A DNA stretch of 64,000 bases from Pseudonocardia benzenivorans CB1190 (lineage in GTDB: Bacteria; Actinomycetota; Actinomycetes; Mycobacteriales; Pseudonocardiaceae). This document shows positions 29,305-37,370 of this stretch, one piece after another. Each line of letters begins with the position of its first letter. Positions within the stretch are counted from its first letter, which is position 1. The position numbers and the translations under genes were made by a program. Under the pieces are notes generated by a model that saw only the letters and a list, made by a program, of their open reading frames with translations, ran no database searches and was not told the origin of the DNA. The stretch is from the NCBI RefSeq assembly GCF_000196675.2, contig NC_015312.1, positions 6,464,501 through 6,528,500 of the forward strand. The letters are read 5' to 3'.

Positions 29305-30140
29305 CAGGCACTTCCCTGCTGGGTGCGGGCACGGTCGACGGTGCGGCGGACCAGGGTGCGGACCAGCTCGCGGCGGTAGCGCGTGGGTTCGTCCGTCGCG
29401 TCGGGGAGGACGGACGCGGCCGCGACCTCCCCGGCGTGCGCGCCGGTGGCCCCGGCGTCGACGGCGAGGACGACGGGGGTGGCGGTCGCCCCCGCGACGG
29501 TGACCCGGACCGCCGCCGGCGTTGCGCCGGAGCCGCGGCGGAGGGCACAGGTCGCCGAGACGATCGCGGCGTCGAACACGCGGTGGCGGAACTTCTCGAA
29601 GACCACGGCGTCCCACGTCGCCGGCGGCGGCAGCACGACTGCGGTGAGGATCTCGTCCTGGCCGATGGCGGTGAGCCCGTTGCCGAGCAGGAACTCCCCC
29701 GCCGGGAGGGTCCGGTCGCCCCCGGCCCCGCTGATCCGCAGGACCGCGTCGACCCCGACGGCGAACGCGGGCACGTCGAAGCGGGGGTCGGCGGCGCACA
29801 GCGCGCCGCCGATGGTCCCCCGGTTGCGGACGGGACGGTCGGCGAGGTCGCCCGCGACGTCGGAGAGCACGCCGTGCCAGCCGCGCAGCGCGGCTCGGGT
29901 CAGCGCGGCGTAGGTCGTGGCCGCGCCGACGACGAGCGCGCCGTCCGGCTCGGTCGTGACCCCGGCGAGCCCGGTGATGCCGCCCAGCGAGACCAGGTGC
30001 GACGGCCCGACGGTGCGCTCCTTCATCGCCAGCAGCAGGCTCTGGCCGCCCGCGATCACACGCGCTCCGCTGCCGTGCTCGCGCAGCAGGGCGACGGCCT
30101 CCTCCGTGGTGTCGGGGGCGAGCCAGGTGAACGGCCGCAT
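29304..30140 (-). CDS. FAD-binding medium subunit of a xanthine-dehydrogenase-type hydroxylase
   Basis: A 278-residue FAD subunit (CoxM/XdhB type). The FAD-binding motifs are VIAGGQSLLLAMKER near residue 30 and VRNRGTIGGALCAADPR near residue 105. The C-terminal CO_deh_flav_C-like domain follows. It lies between the large and small subunit genes; its ATG at 30140 shares one base with the large-subunit stop. Together the three form an (LMS)2 complex in known relatives. Confidence 0.93.
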   Translation of the reverse strand: MRPFTWLAPDTTEEAVALLREHGSGARVIAGGQSLLLAMKERTVGPSHLVSLGGITGLAGVTTEPDGALVVGAATTYAALTRAALRGWHGVLSDVAGDLADRPVRNRGTIGGALCAADPRFDVPAFAVGVDAVLRISGAGGDRTLPAGEFLLGNGLTAIGQDEILTAVVLPPPATWDAVVFEKFRHRVFDAAIVSATCALRRGSGATPAAVRVTVAGATATPVVLAVDAGATGAHAGEVAAASVLPDATDEPTRYRRELVRTLVRRTVDRARTQQGSA

Positions 30141-32632
30141 CAGTCGTCGTCCTCCCAGTCGAAGTCGAAGTCCAGGTCGGCGCCCGCCGAGACCGGCGAC
30201 GGCCAGTCGGCGTGACGGCGGGGCCCGGTGAAGTCGGGCATGTCGTCGGGGTAGCGCAGCGTTTCGACGCCCTGGCGCTCCTTCTCCCGCAACGCGACGA
30301 GCATGCGCTGCGGTGTGATCGGCAGGACGGTGAACCGAACCCCGGTGGCGTCGAAGACGGCGTTGCCGATCGCGGCGGGGACGGGACCGGTTCCTGACTC
30401 GCCCGCGCCCTTCTGCCCGCCCGGGATCATCGTCGAGGGCGCGGGGATCTCCGCCGTCTTGGTCAGCTCGGGGACGTCGGGCGCGGTCACCGCCAGGTAG
30501 TCCTTGAACGAGGCGTTCAGCTGGCGGCCCTGCGCGTCGTAGACGTAGTCCTCCGACAGCGCCATCCCCAGCCCCATGGCGAAGCCGCCGTGGTGCTGGC
30601 CCTCGACGACGAGCGGGTTGATCACCGTTCCGGTGTCGTGGACCATCGCGTAGTCGACGACGGTGACGCGGCCGGTGTCAGGGTCGACACGGACGTGCGC
30701 GGCGTGGGCCGCTCCGGAGTAGGTGACGCTGAGGTTGCCGGACCCGTCGCTGCCCTCACGCTCCGTCGGGGTGTCGTAGGTCGCGACGGTCTCCAACGTC
30801 GGCTCGAAGCCGGGCGGGAGCTGGTGGGTGCGGTATGCGGCCGTCGCCGCGATGATCTCCAGGTAGATGCCGCTGTCGGGCAGGCCCTTGACGAAGACGC
30901 GGTCGTGGCCGGTGTCGAGGTCCTCGGGCCCGACCTCCAGGACGTGCGCCGCGATCGCGAGGATCTTGTCCCGCAACCGCTCGGTGGCGAGCCGGCAGGC
31001 CGTGCCCAGCACCGCCGCCCCGCGCGATGCGTAGGTGCCCAGCCCGAACGGGGCCGTCATGCTGTCCGGCGGGGCGAGGCTGACCTTCTCGATACCGACG
31101 CCGATCCCGTCCGCGACGATCTGCGCCAGCATGGTCGCGTGGCTCTGCCCGTGGCTGACGTCGCTGGAGTAGATCGTGACGGTGCCGTCGGTCTCGAGGC
31201 GAAGCCGCACGGCGGAGAGGTCGGTGTCCAGGGACGGGTGCCGGCAGCTGGTGTACTTCATCGACACCGCCAGGCCCTTGCCCTCGTACGGCGCACGGGG
31301 AGCCGACCAGTCGACGGCCTCGGCGCTCGCCTGCAGGCACTGCTTGATCGAGGTCGAGTCGATCACGTGTCCCATCGGCGTCCGGAAGGGGAACTCGTCG
31401 GGGTCGATCACGTTGCGCTCGCGCACGGCGAGCGGATCGAGGCCCAGCTCGCGGGCGGCCATGTCGACGAGCTGCTCCTTGGCCCAGATCGCCTGCGGGA
31501 TCCCGAAGCCGCGCAGCGGGCCCCCCGGTGCGGTCGTGGTGTGCACGATGTCGGAGTCGACGTGGATGTTCGGGATGGGGTACGGCAGCATGCCGACGTT
31601 CGTGCCGATGTGCACGACCTGGTTGCCCCACACCGACATCGCCCCGGTGTTGTGCACGACGTAGTCCCGGTAGCCGGTGATCTCGCCGTCGGCGGCCATG
31701 GCCAGCTCGGCGTAGCGGACCTGGGCGTTACGGGTGGTGCCGGACCGGAAGATCTCGCCGCGGGAGAGCACGAGCTTGACCGGGCGGCCCAGGCGCATGG
31801 AGAAGAGCGACGCGATCACCTCGTGCCCGAAGATCTGCGCCTTCGACCCGAACCCCGCGCCGACATCGGGCACCACGACCCGGACCTTCGTCCGCGGGAT
31901 CTGCAGGACGTCGGCGAGCACGTCCCGGACCATGTAGATCGACTGGGTGGACGAGTACAGCGTGAGCACGCCGGTGAAGGAGTCGTAGTCGGCCACGCAC
32001 CCGTGCGGGTCGAGGGCCGCACCGGCCTGCTTGTTGGTGGCGAACCGCTGCCGGACGACGACGGCCGCCCCGGCCTCGGCGGCGCCGAAGTCGCCGATGC
32101 GCACCTTGTAGCGGTCGAAGACGTTTCCCTCGCCGAACTCGTAGACGATCTGCTCCTGGACGAGCGGCGCGTCCGGCGCCAGCGCCTCCTCCGGGTCGAC
32201 GACCGCCGGCAGCTCGTCCAGGTCCACGCGCACGGCCTCGCAGCCGTCCCACGCCTGGTACTTCGTCTCGGCGACGACCGCGGCGAGCTCCTGGCCCTGG
32301 TAGAGGACCTTGTCCGTGGCGAACGGGAAGTGGTCGCCGACCAGGAGGTCCTGCATGAGGTCGCCCCACGGCTTGACCTTGCCGACGAGCTCGGCGCCGG
32401 CCAGGGCGTCGAGGACGCCGGGGACCTCCAGCGCCGGCGCGGTGTCGATCGAGCGGACCCGGGCATGGGCCACCTCGCTGCGGAGGATCCGCGCGTGCAC
32501 CATCCCGGGCAGCCGCAGGTCGTCGACGAACCGCGCGGTGCCCGTGAGCAGAGCCAGGTCCTCCTTGCGCGGGACGGACGTCCCGACCAGCCGCGGCGCC
32601 ACGCCCGTGGGACGGGCCTGTGTCTCGGTCAC
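30140..32632 (-). CDS. Molybdopterin-binding large subunit, xanthine-dehydrogenase family
   Basis: An 830-residue catalytic subunit that would hydroxylate a substrate at a Mo centre using water. The aldehyde oxidase hammerhead domain is N-terminal. The active-site loop reads GGPLRGFGIPQ, which matches the RGFGxPQ type of xanthine dehydrogenases. It lacks AYXCSFR of true CO dehydrogenase and AYRGAGR of its form II relatives. The catalytic Glu is in GGQKGAGESG near the C-terminus. So this is probably a hydroxylase for an aromatic or N-heterocyclic compound, not CO dehydrogenase. The acidic tail ends DLDFDFDWEDDD. The start is ATG at 32632. Confidence 0.92.
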   Translation of the reverse strand: MTETQARPTGVAPRLVGTSVPRKEDLALLTGTARFVDDLRLPGMVHARILRSEVAHARVRSIDTAPALEVPGVLDALAGAELVGKVKPWGDLMQDLLVGDHFPFATDKVLYQGQELAAVVAETKYQAWDGCEAVRVDLDELPAVVDPEEALAPDAPLVQEQIVYEFGEGNVFDRYKVRIGDFGAAEAGAAVVVRQRFATNKQAGAALDPHGCVADYDSFTGVLTLYSSTQSIYMVRDVLADVLQIPRTKVRVVVPDVGAGFGSKAQIFGHEVIASLFSMRLGRPVKLVLSRGEIFRSGTTRNAQVRYAELAMAADGEITGYRDYVVHNTGAMSVWGNQVVHIGTNVGMLPYPIPNIHVDSDIVHTTTAPGGPLRGFGIPQAIWAKEQLVDMAARELGLDPLAVRERNVIDPDEFPFRTPMGHVIDSTSIKQCLQASAEAVDWSAPRAPYEGKGLAVSMKYTSCRHPSLDTDLSAVRLRLETDGTVTIYSSDVSHGQSHATMLAQIVADGIGVGIEKVSLAPPDSMTAPFGLGTYASRGAAVLGTACRLATERLRDKILAIAAHVLEVGPEDLDTGHDRVFVKGLPDSGIYLEIIAATAAYRTHQLPPGFEPTLETVATYDTPTEREGSDGSGNLSVTYSGAAHAAHVRVDPDTGRVTVVDYAMVHDTGTVINPLVVEGQHHGGFAMGLGMALSEDYVYDAQGRQLNASFKDYLAVTAPDVPELTKTAEIPAPSTMIPGGQKGAGESGTGPVPAAIGNAVFDATGVRFTVLPITPQRMLVALREKERQGVETLRYPDDMPDFTGPRRHADWPSPVSAGADLDFDFDWEDDD

Positions 32633-32642
32633 GTCCTCCTCC

Positions 32643-33047
32643 TCACCACGTCAGGAAGGAGATCGCGGCGAGCAGGCGCCGTCGCTCGACCTCGTTGCCC
32701 CGGATCTTGATCCGCCCGGAGATGGACTCGATGGCCGACGTCGTCTCGTCGTAGTAGATGCGCTGCATGGTGTCCGCGAGCATCACGGTGAGGATGCGCG
32801 GCCGCTCAGGGAGCCCGACACTGACTTTCTGGACGACGCCGTCGTCGATCAGGACCGTGAAGTCCTGCTTGAGGTCCGGCATCCGCACCACGAGCGGCCA
32901 GTTCCGCCACGACGAGACGGCCGCGACCGTGTCGGGGTTGGCGTTCCACTTCTTCGCGTAGTACTCGTCGAGCACGTCCCTCATGTACTCCGCCGTGATC
33001 TTCTCCGGCCGCGGGAGGTACTGCGTGCCTGTGGTGTCCTCGCTCAT
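32643..33047 (-). CDS. Small SCP2-like (sterol carrier/lipid-binding fold) protein
   Basis: A 134-residue protein that I read as an SCP2-type lipid-binding domain: an alpha/beta pattern with DFTVLIDDGVVQKVSVGL, then AIESISGRIKIRGNEVERRRLLAAI. The recognition is tentative. It occupies the place where Cox-type clusters often carry CoxG. It may bind a hydrophobic substrate for the monooxygenase or hydroxylase. The start at 33047 (MSEDTTG) was preferred over the ATG at 33053, because GAGGAG sits 6-7 nt before the former and touches the latter. The ribosome binding site overlaps the stop of the monooxygenase gene. Confidence 0.65.
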   Translation of the reverse strand: MSEDTTGTQYLPRPEKITAEYMRDVLDEYYAKKWNANPDTVAAVSSWRNWPLVVRMPDLKQDFTVLIDDGVVQKVSVGLPERPRILTVMLADTMQRIYYDETTSAIESISGRIKIRGNEVERRRLLAAISFLTW

Positions 33048-33057
33048 CGTCATCTCC

Positions 33058-34188
33058 TCACCGGGCCCCGAGGGGCCGGTGTCGCGCCGCCTTGTTCAGC
33101 TGCCGGTCCACCCACGGAATCCTGGTCACCGTCTCCAGGACCTGGCTGCGCCGGTGCGCGAACCGGTCCGGCCACGCACTCGCGACCCGACCGTAGAGGT
33201 CGGTCCAGCGCTGGATGTGGTCGGTGAGTGGGCGCTCCTCCCGCTCCCAACGGGCCAGCGCGGTCGCGACGTCGGCGTCACGCTCCAGGTACTCGGCCAG
33301 GGCCAGGCAGTTCTGGAACGTCAGGTTCGCACCCTGTCCGAGGTTGGGCGGCTGGCCATGGGCTGCGTCGCCGACGATCGCGGCGACGCCACGCGACCAC
33401 GCCCGCGGTGTCACCCGCATGGCGCGGTCCCAACGGCCCGAGTCGTCGATCCGCTCGATGATCCCGCCGAGCATCGGGAAGGAGGCGAGCCAGGACTCCT
33501 TGTCGACGGGCACGCGGCGGCCGGCCTCGTCGTCGACGGGACAGCACAGGCAGACGTAGTCCACGTCGTCGGTGCAGGGGTCGTAGAGCAGCCGGCGCGA
33601 CCCGCTCCAGTACTCGGTGACCTCGGTGTCCGGGTCGTCGGGGCGGCGCGGGATGAGCAGCCGCGTGTAGCCCTCGTCGAGATAGTCGACCCGCCTGGTC
33701 AGCAGGAGCGCCTCGCGCAGCCGGGAGAACACCCCGTCGGCCGCGACGACGAGGTCGGCCTGCAGCGTCTTGCCGTCCTCGATCTCCAGCTCGCCGCGCG
33801 GGGTGATCCCGATGGCCGTGGACCGCAGCTCCACCTCGACGCCGAGCTCCCCGACGCGGGCGATCAGCGCGTCGTAGAGATCGGCCCGCGGCGGGAGGAT
33901 CAGCCGGTCCTCGGTGCCGAAGGAACGACGCAGCAACGGCCGACCGTCCTGGTCGCGGGCGACCATGGTCTCGATCCGCTTCGCCCTCGCCGTGGCGGTC
34001 TGCTCGACGCCGAGGGCCTCGAGGGAGCGCAACCCGTTCTCCCACAGCCAGATCCCGGCGCCGAACATGCGCAGGTCGTCCGACCGCTCGTGGACGCGGA
34101 CGCTCCATCCCTTCTGGGCGAGCGCGATCGCCAACGCGAGTCCGCCGAGGCCGGCACCCGCGATCTCCGCGTGCCTGGTCGTGCTCAT
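33058..34188 (-). CDS. FAD-dependent aromatic monooxygenase (class A)
   Basis: A 376-residue flavoprotein of the p-hydroxybenzoate/salicylate/6-hydroxynicotinate hydroxylase type. The N-terminal dinucleotide motif is AGAGLGGLALAIALAQKG. The DG motif is VVAADGVFSRLREAL and the GD motif VGDAAHGQPPNLGQGANLTF. LGAGIWLWENG-type sequence near residue 44 also fits. Such enzymes add a hydroxyl, often next to an existing hydroxyl, using NAD(P)H and oxygen. In this cluster it would act after the molybdenum hydroxylase; the substrate is unknown. It is followed within 11 bp by the SCP2-like gene. Confidence 0.92.
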   Translation of the reverse strand: MSTTRHAEIAGAGLGGLALAIALAQKGWSVRVHERSDDLRMFGAGIWLWENGLRSLEALGVEQTATARAKRIETMVARDQDGRPLLRRSFGTEDRLILPPRADLYDALIARVGELGVEVELRSTAIGITPRGELEIEDGKTLQADLVVAADGVFSRLREALLLTRRVDYLDEGYTRLLIPRRPDDPDTEVTEYWSGSRRLLYDPCTDDVDYVCLCCPVDDEAGRRVPVDKESWLASFPMLGGIIERIDDSGRWDRAMRVTPRAWSRGVAAIVGDAAHGQPPNLGQGANLTFQNCLALAEYLERDADVATALARWEREERPLTDHIQRWTDLYGRVASAWPDRFAHRRSQVLETVTRIPWVDRQLNKAARHRPLGAR

Positions 34189-34237
34189 GCAGGGTCCTTC
34201 CGTGGTGCGGTGGGGCCGTGGGGTGGCGGCGGAGGGC

Positions 34238-35656
34238 CTACAGCCGGGCGGCCGACGTGCGCCGGCGCAGCAGCTGCTGGCGGTAGAGGGCGCCGCGCTT
34301 GGTCCGCGGCACCACGAACATGTCGTAGAGGACGACGACGACCACCAGGGCGGCCCACGTCGTGGCGGCGGCCCAGTCGGTCGCCGCGATGGCGATGCCG
34401 ACGATCGCGGTGACCACCAGCAGGAAGACCGCGAGCGGCGTGCCGAGGCGGGCCACCAGCGGCCGGTCGAGATCCTTGCGCCGCTTCATGAGCAGGTAGA
34501 ACAGCGCGACGAAGAAGTACAGCGTCGCCGACCACGTCGACAGCACGTGCGACACGAACGTGAAGTCTCCGATGTAGACGCCGATCAGCGCGAAGACCGC
34601 GAGAATGAGGATCGCCACCCAGGGGACCGAGCGGCGCGAGTAGCGGCCGATGACCCGCGGCAGGGCGCCCTGCTGACTGTAGAGGGCGAGGATCTTGCCC
34701 ATGCCCATGAAGTAGACCGACAGCGTCGTGTAGGTCGCGATGAGCATGGCGATCAGCGCGAGGAAGAACAGCGGGTTGTTCCCGAACTTCTCCTCGACGA
34801 CCCCGATCGTCGGGACCGGCATGAGCACCAGCGCGGCGATCGGGAGGCTGCCCAGGATGCCGATGGCCAGCGGGATCTGGCGGATCCACAGCTGCCACGC
34901 CGCGGACAGCAGCCCGATGTCGCGGGAGCGCCGGAAGTCCTTCCACTCGTCGACGAGGACCTGCTGGACCTCCATGATCCCGGCCATGATCCCGAGCCAG
35001 AGGCCGACGATCGTGAAGAAGCCGAGGAACGTGATGGGGGTCGGCGAGGGCCAGTTCAGCGAGAACGAGTCCGCGTTGGCGATCAGGGCGAACACGCAGA
35101 TCGCCAGCACGATGTCGGCCACGAGCGTGATGACGACGAGCGTCGACTGCACCTTGCCGGTGATCTGGTGGCCCAGCAGGTTCAGTGCCAGGACCGGCAC
35201 GAGCACCACATAGGGCCAGATCGCCGCCGGGACGCTCGGGAAGAGCAGCGCGAAGAGCTCGTTGGCGATCAGCAGCTCCAGCCACATGAACGCGCCGTAC
35301 ACCGGCGCGTAGAGCACGAGGTAGCTCGTGCCGAGCGGGAAGACCCCCGCCTCACGCGCGTAGGACTGGAGCGACCCGGGCTCCGGGACGGCGGTGATCA
35401 TCTCCCGGTACAGCCACCAGGCCGTGTGGATGATCACCACACCGCCGACGAACCCCAGGATCGACCAGAGGATCCCGAAGGACGAGGCGATGAACACGAT
35501 CCACGCCCAGCCGGCGGTGAAGAGCATCTCACCGGTGCCGATGGCGGAGACGTCGAACCAGGAGAGCGGTTTCTCGTCGACGAGCTCGATGTCGTCGAGG
35601 CCGTCCTCGGACAGTGCGTCCGACAGGGGGTCGGAGATTTCGTCACTCGTGGACAC
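34238..35656 (-). CDS. APC-superfamily amino acid/amine permease
   Basis: A 472-residue polytopic permease with about 12 hydrophobic segments. The first contains SAIGTGEMLFTAGWAWIVF, a GxG-type unwound helix 1 typical of the APC fold. The acidic N-terminus (DDIELVDEKPLS) is cytosolic and the C-terminus basic. It probably imports the compound degraded by the cluster, or a product of the amidohydrolase such as an amino acid or amide. The GTG at 35656 has AGGGA about 8 nt upstream; the longer frame upstream is not homologous. It is followed 49 bp later by the monooxygenase gene. Confidence 0.9.
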   Translation of the reverse strand: MSTSDEISDPLSDALSEDGLDDIELVDEKPLSWFDVSAIGTGEMLFTAGWAWIVFIASSFGILWSILGFVGGVVIIHTAWWLYREMITAVPEPGSLQSYAREAGVFPLGTSYLVLYAPVYGAFMWLELLIANELFALLFPSVPAAIWPYVVLVPVLALNLLGHQITGKVQSTLVVITLVADIVLAICVFALIANADSFSLNWPSPTPITFLGFFTIVGLWLGIMAGIMEVQQVLVDEWKDFRRSRDIGLLSAAWQLWIRQIPLAIGILGSLPIAALVLMPVPTIGVVEEKFGNNPLFFLALIAMLIATYTTLSVYFMGMGKILALYSQQGALPRVIGRYSRRSVPWVAILILAVFALIGVYIGDFTFVSHVLSTWSATLYFFVALFYLLMKRRKDLDRPLVARLGTPLAVFLLVVTAIVGIAIAATDWAAATTWAALVVVVVLYDMFVVPRTKRGALYRQQLLRRRTSAARL

Positions 35657-35730
35657 GGGCGTCCCTCTCTCGTGGGTGGGATCACGGATGGGGCTTACAC
35701 GGTGCGGTGTGGGCCGCCGGACACGGCTCC

Positions 35731-37170
35731 TCAGAAGGTGCCTGCGGAACGTTCCCGACGGCCCATGTCCGAGACCAGGTCGGCGGCGCGTTCGTCGTCG
35801 AAGCGGAACTCCCCGGGCGTGGCGAGGTCGCGAGGGTCCGCACCGTTGCCCAGCCCGTGGACGACGTCGTAGGTGAGGTCGGTGACCGAGTAGCCGATGC
35901 CGCGCTCGTGTGGCCACGAGCGGGCGATGGCGTCCTCGTCGAACTCGACGACCCGGCCGTCCTGGACCACCGTCTCGATCGCCTCGCGGCGCTGCAGGAC
36001 GGTGATGTCGGCGACCGGGTCGCCGTTCACGACGATCAGGTCGGCGATCATTCCAGGGGCGACCGTCCCGATCCTGCCCTCGAGGCCGAGCATGAGGGCG
36101 CCGTTGCCGGTGCCCGCCTGGATGGCCTCCAGCGCGGTCAGTCCCGCGTAGCGCATCAGCAGCTCGAGCTCCCGGGCGTGCCAGACACCGTAGGGGCTCA
36201 GCGAGAACCCGGAGTCCGTGCCGAGGACCATGGGGACGCCGGCCGCGTGTGCCCGGTGCAGCGCGTCGGCGGACTTCTCCAGCATCCGCTTCATCCCGTC
36301 GCGCAGCGGGGCGGGGGCACCGACGAGATGGCCCCAGTCCCCGGCGTTGGCGAGCAGCAGCAGGGTCGGGACGAGCGGCGTCCCGGACTCGGCGAGGTGG
36401 GCGACGGTCTCGTCGCTCAGGATGTTGCCGTGCATGATCCAGTCCATGCCGGCCGTGACGGCCGCGTCGACCTCCGCCGAACCGCGGGCGTGAATCGTGA
36501 TCTTCTTGCCGAGCTGGTGGGCGAGATCGGCGAGCACCGTCATCTCGTGCGTGGTGAACGCCTGGAAGTCGCCGTAGGGGCTGTCGGCGAGCTTGATCAG
36601 GTCGACGCCGTTCTTCACCTGGTGGCGGACCTCGTCGATCATGTCGTCGAGCCGGTTGTGCACGATCCCGATCGAACCCTCGGGCACCCCGACGGAGTCG
36701 GGGTACCAGTCCGTGAGCCCGTTGCTGGTGGACAGGTAGCGACCCGCCGACGTCATGCGTGGGCCCTGCACGACCCCGTCGCGGATGGCGTCGCGCAGCG
36801 CGACCCCGATGTAGTAGCTGCCCCCGGGCTGGGAGATCCCGGTGACCCCGGCGCGCAGCACCTTCTGCGCGTGGAAGGCGGCCTTCAGCGTGCGCGACTC
36901 CGGGCTGGTGTAGAGGTCGATCTCCTCCTCGGACCGCGACTCGCCGTAGGTCATGTGGCAGTGCGCGTCGATCAGGCCGGGCATGACGGTGCGCCCGGTC
37001 GCATCGATCTCCCGCAGGGTCTCGCCGCGCGGCACCTGCTCACGCGTGACGTCCGCGCCGACCGCATGGATCAGGCCGTCCCGGACCAGCACCGACGAGT
37101 TCGGGACGGGCGGGTTGCCGGCGCCGTCGACGACGGTGCCGTGGGCGATCAGCAGCCAGGTGGACGGCAT
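35731..37170 (-). CDS. Metal-dependent amidohydrolase, imidazolonepropionase/prolidase-like
   Basis: A 479-residue amidohydrolase-superfamily enzyme. After an N-terminal beta-sandwich, the metal site begins with GLIDAHCHMTYG (HxH). A likely carbamylated Lys lies in VDLIKLADSP, further His ligands in KITIHARGSAEV and WIMHGNILSD, and the catalytic Asp in VLGTDSGFSLSPYG. The C-terminus returns to the composite domain (GTVAPGMIADLIVVNGDP). It would hydrolyse an amide, lactam or cyclic ureide. The ATG at 37170 has GAGGAG upstream. The 200 bp before it, between it and the regulator stop, probably carry the promoter of the catabolic operon. Confidence 0.92.
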   Translation of the reverse strand: MPSTWLLIAHGTVVDGAGNPPVPNSSVLVRDGLIHAVGADVTREQVPRGETLREIDATGRTVMPGLIDAHCHMTYGESRSEEEIDLYTSPESRTLKAAFHAQKVLRAGVTGISQPGGSYYIGVALRDAIRDGVVQGPRMTSAGRYLSTSNGLTDWYPDSVGVPEGSIGIVHNRLDDMIDEVRHQVKNGVDLIKLADSPYGDFQAFTTHEMTVLADLAHQLGKKITIHARGSAEVDAAVTAGMDWIMHGNILSDETVAHLAESGTPLVPTLLLLANAGDWGHLVGAPAPLRDGMKRMLEKSADALHRAHAAGVPMVLGTDSGFSLSPYGVWHARELELLMRYAGLTALEAIQAGTGNGALMLGLEGRIGTVAPGMIADLIVVNGDPVADITVLQRREAIETVVQDGRVVEFDEDAIARSWPHERGIGYSVTDLTYDVVHGLGNGADPRDLATPGEFRFDDERAADLVSDMGRRERSAGTF

Positions 37171-37370
37171 ACGCCGGGCTCCTCGTTCCTTCGTGCGGCC
37201 GAGCCGGCCGCGGGGTGATGCGGAACCGTGGCGTGCGGGCACCGGAGGACGGAAGCGGCGGCGTGAACGGCAGCGAAACGAACGAAGTACCCACACGCGT
37301 CCGTGCGCGTGCCCGAGCCGGTGTCGGCAGGGTCCGTACCGCCCTCACGAGGGGGCGAAACCGGGCCTGA

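Noticed and set aside
28702..30140. Carbon monoxide dehydrogenase (coxMSL) naming
   Set aside because: The large subunit lacks CODH active-site motifs and has the RGFGxPQ type loop, so cox symbols were not given.
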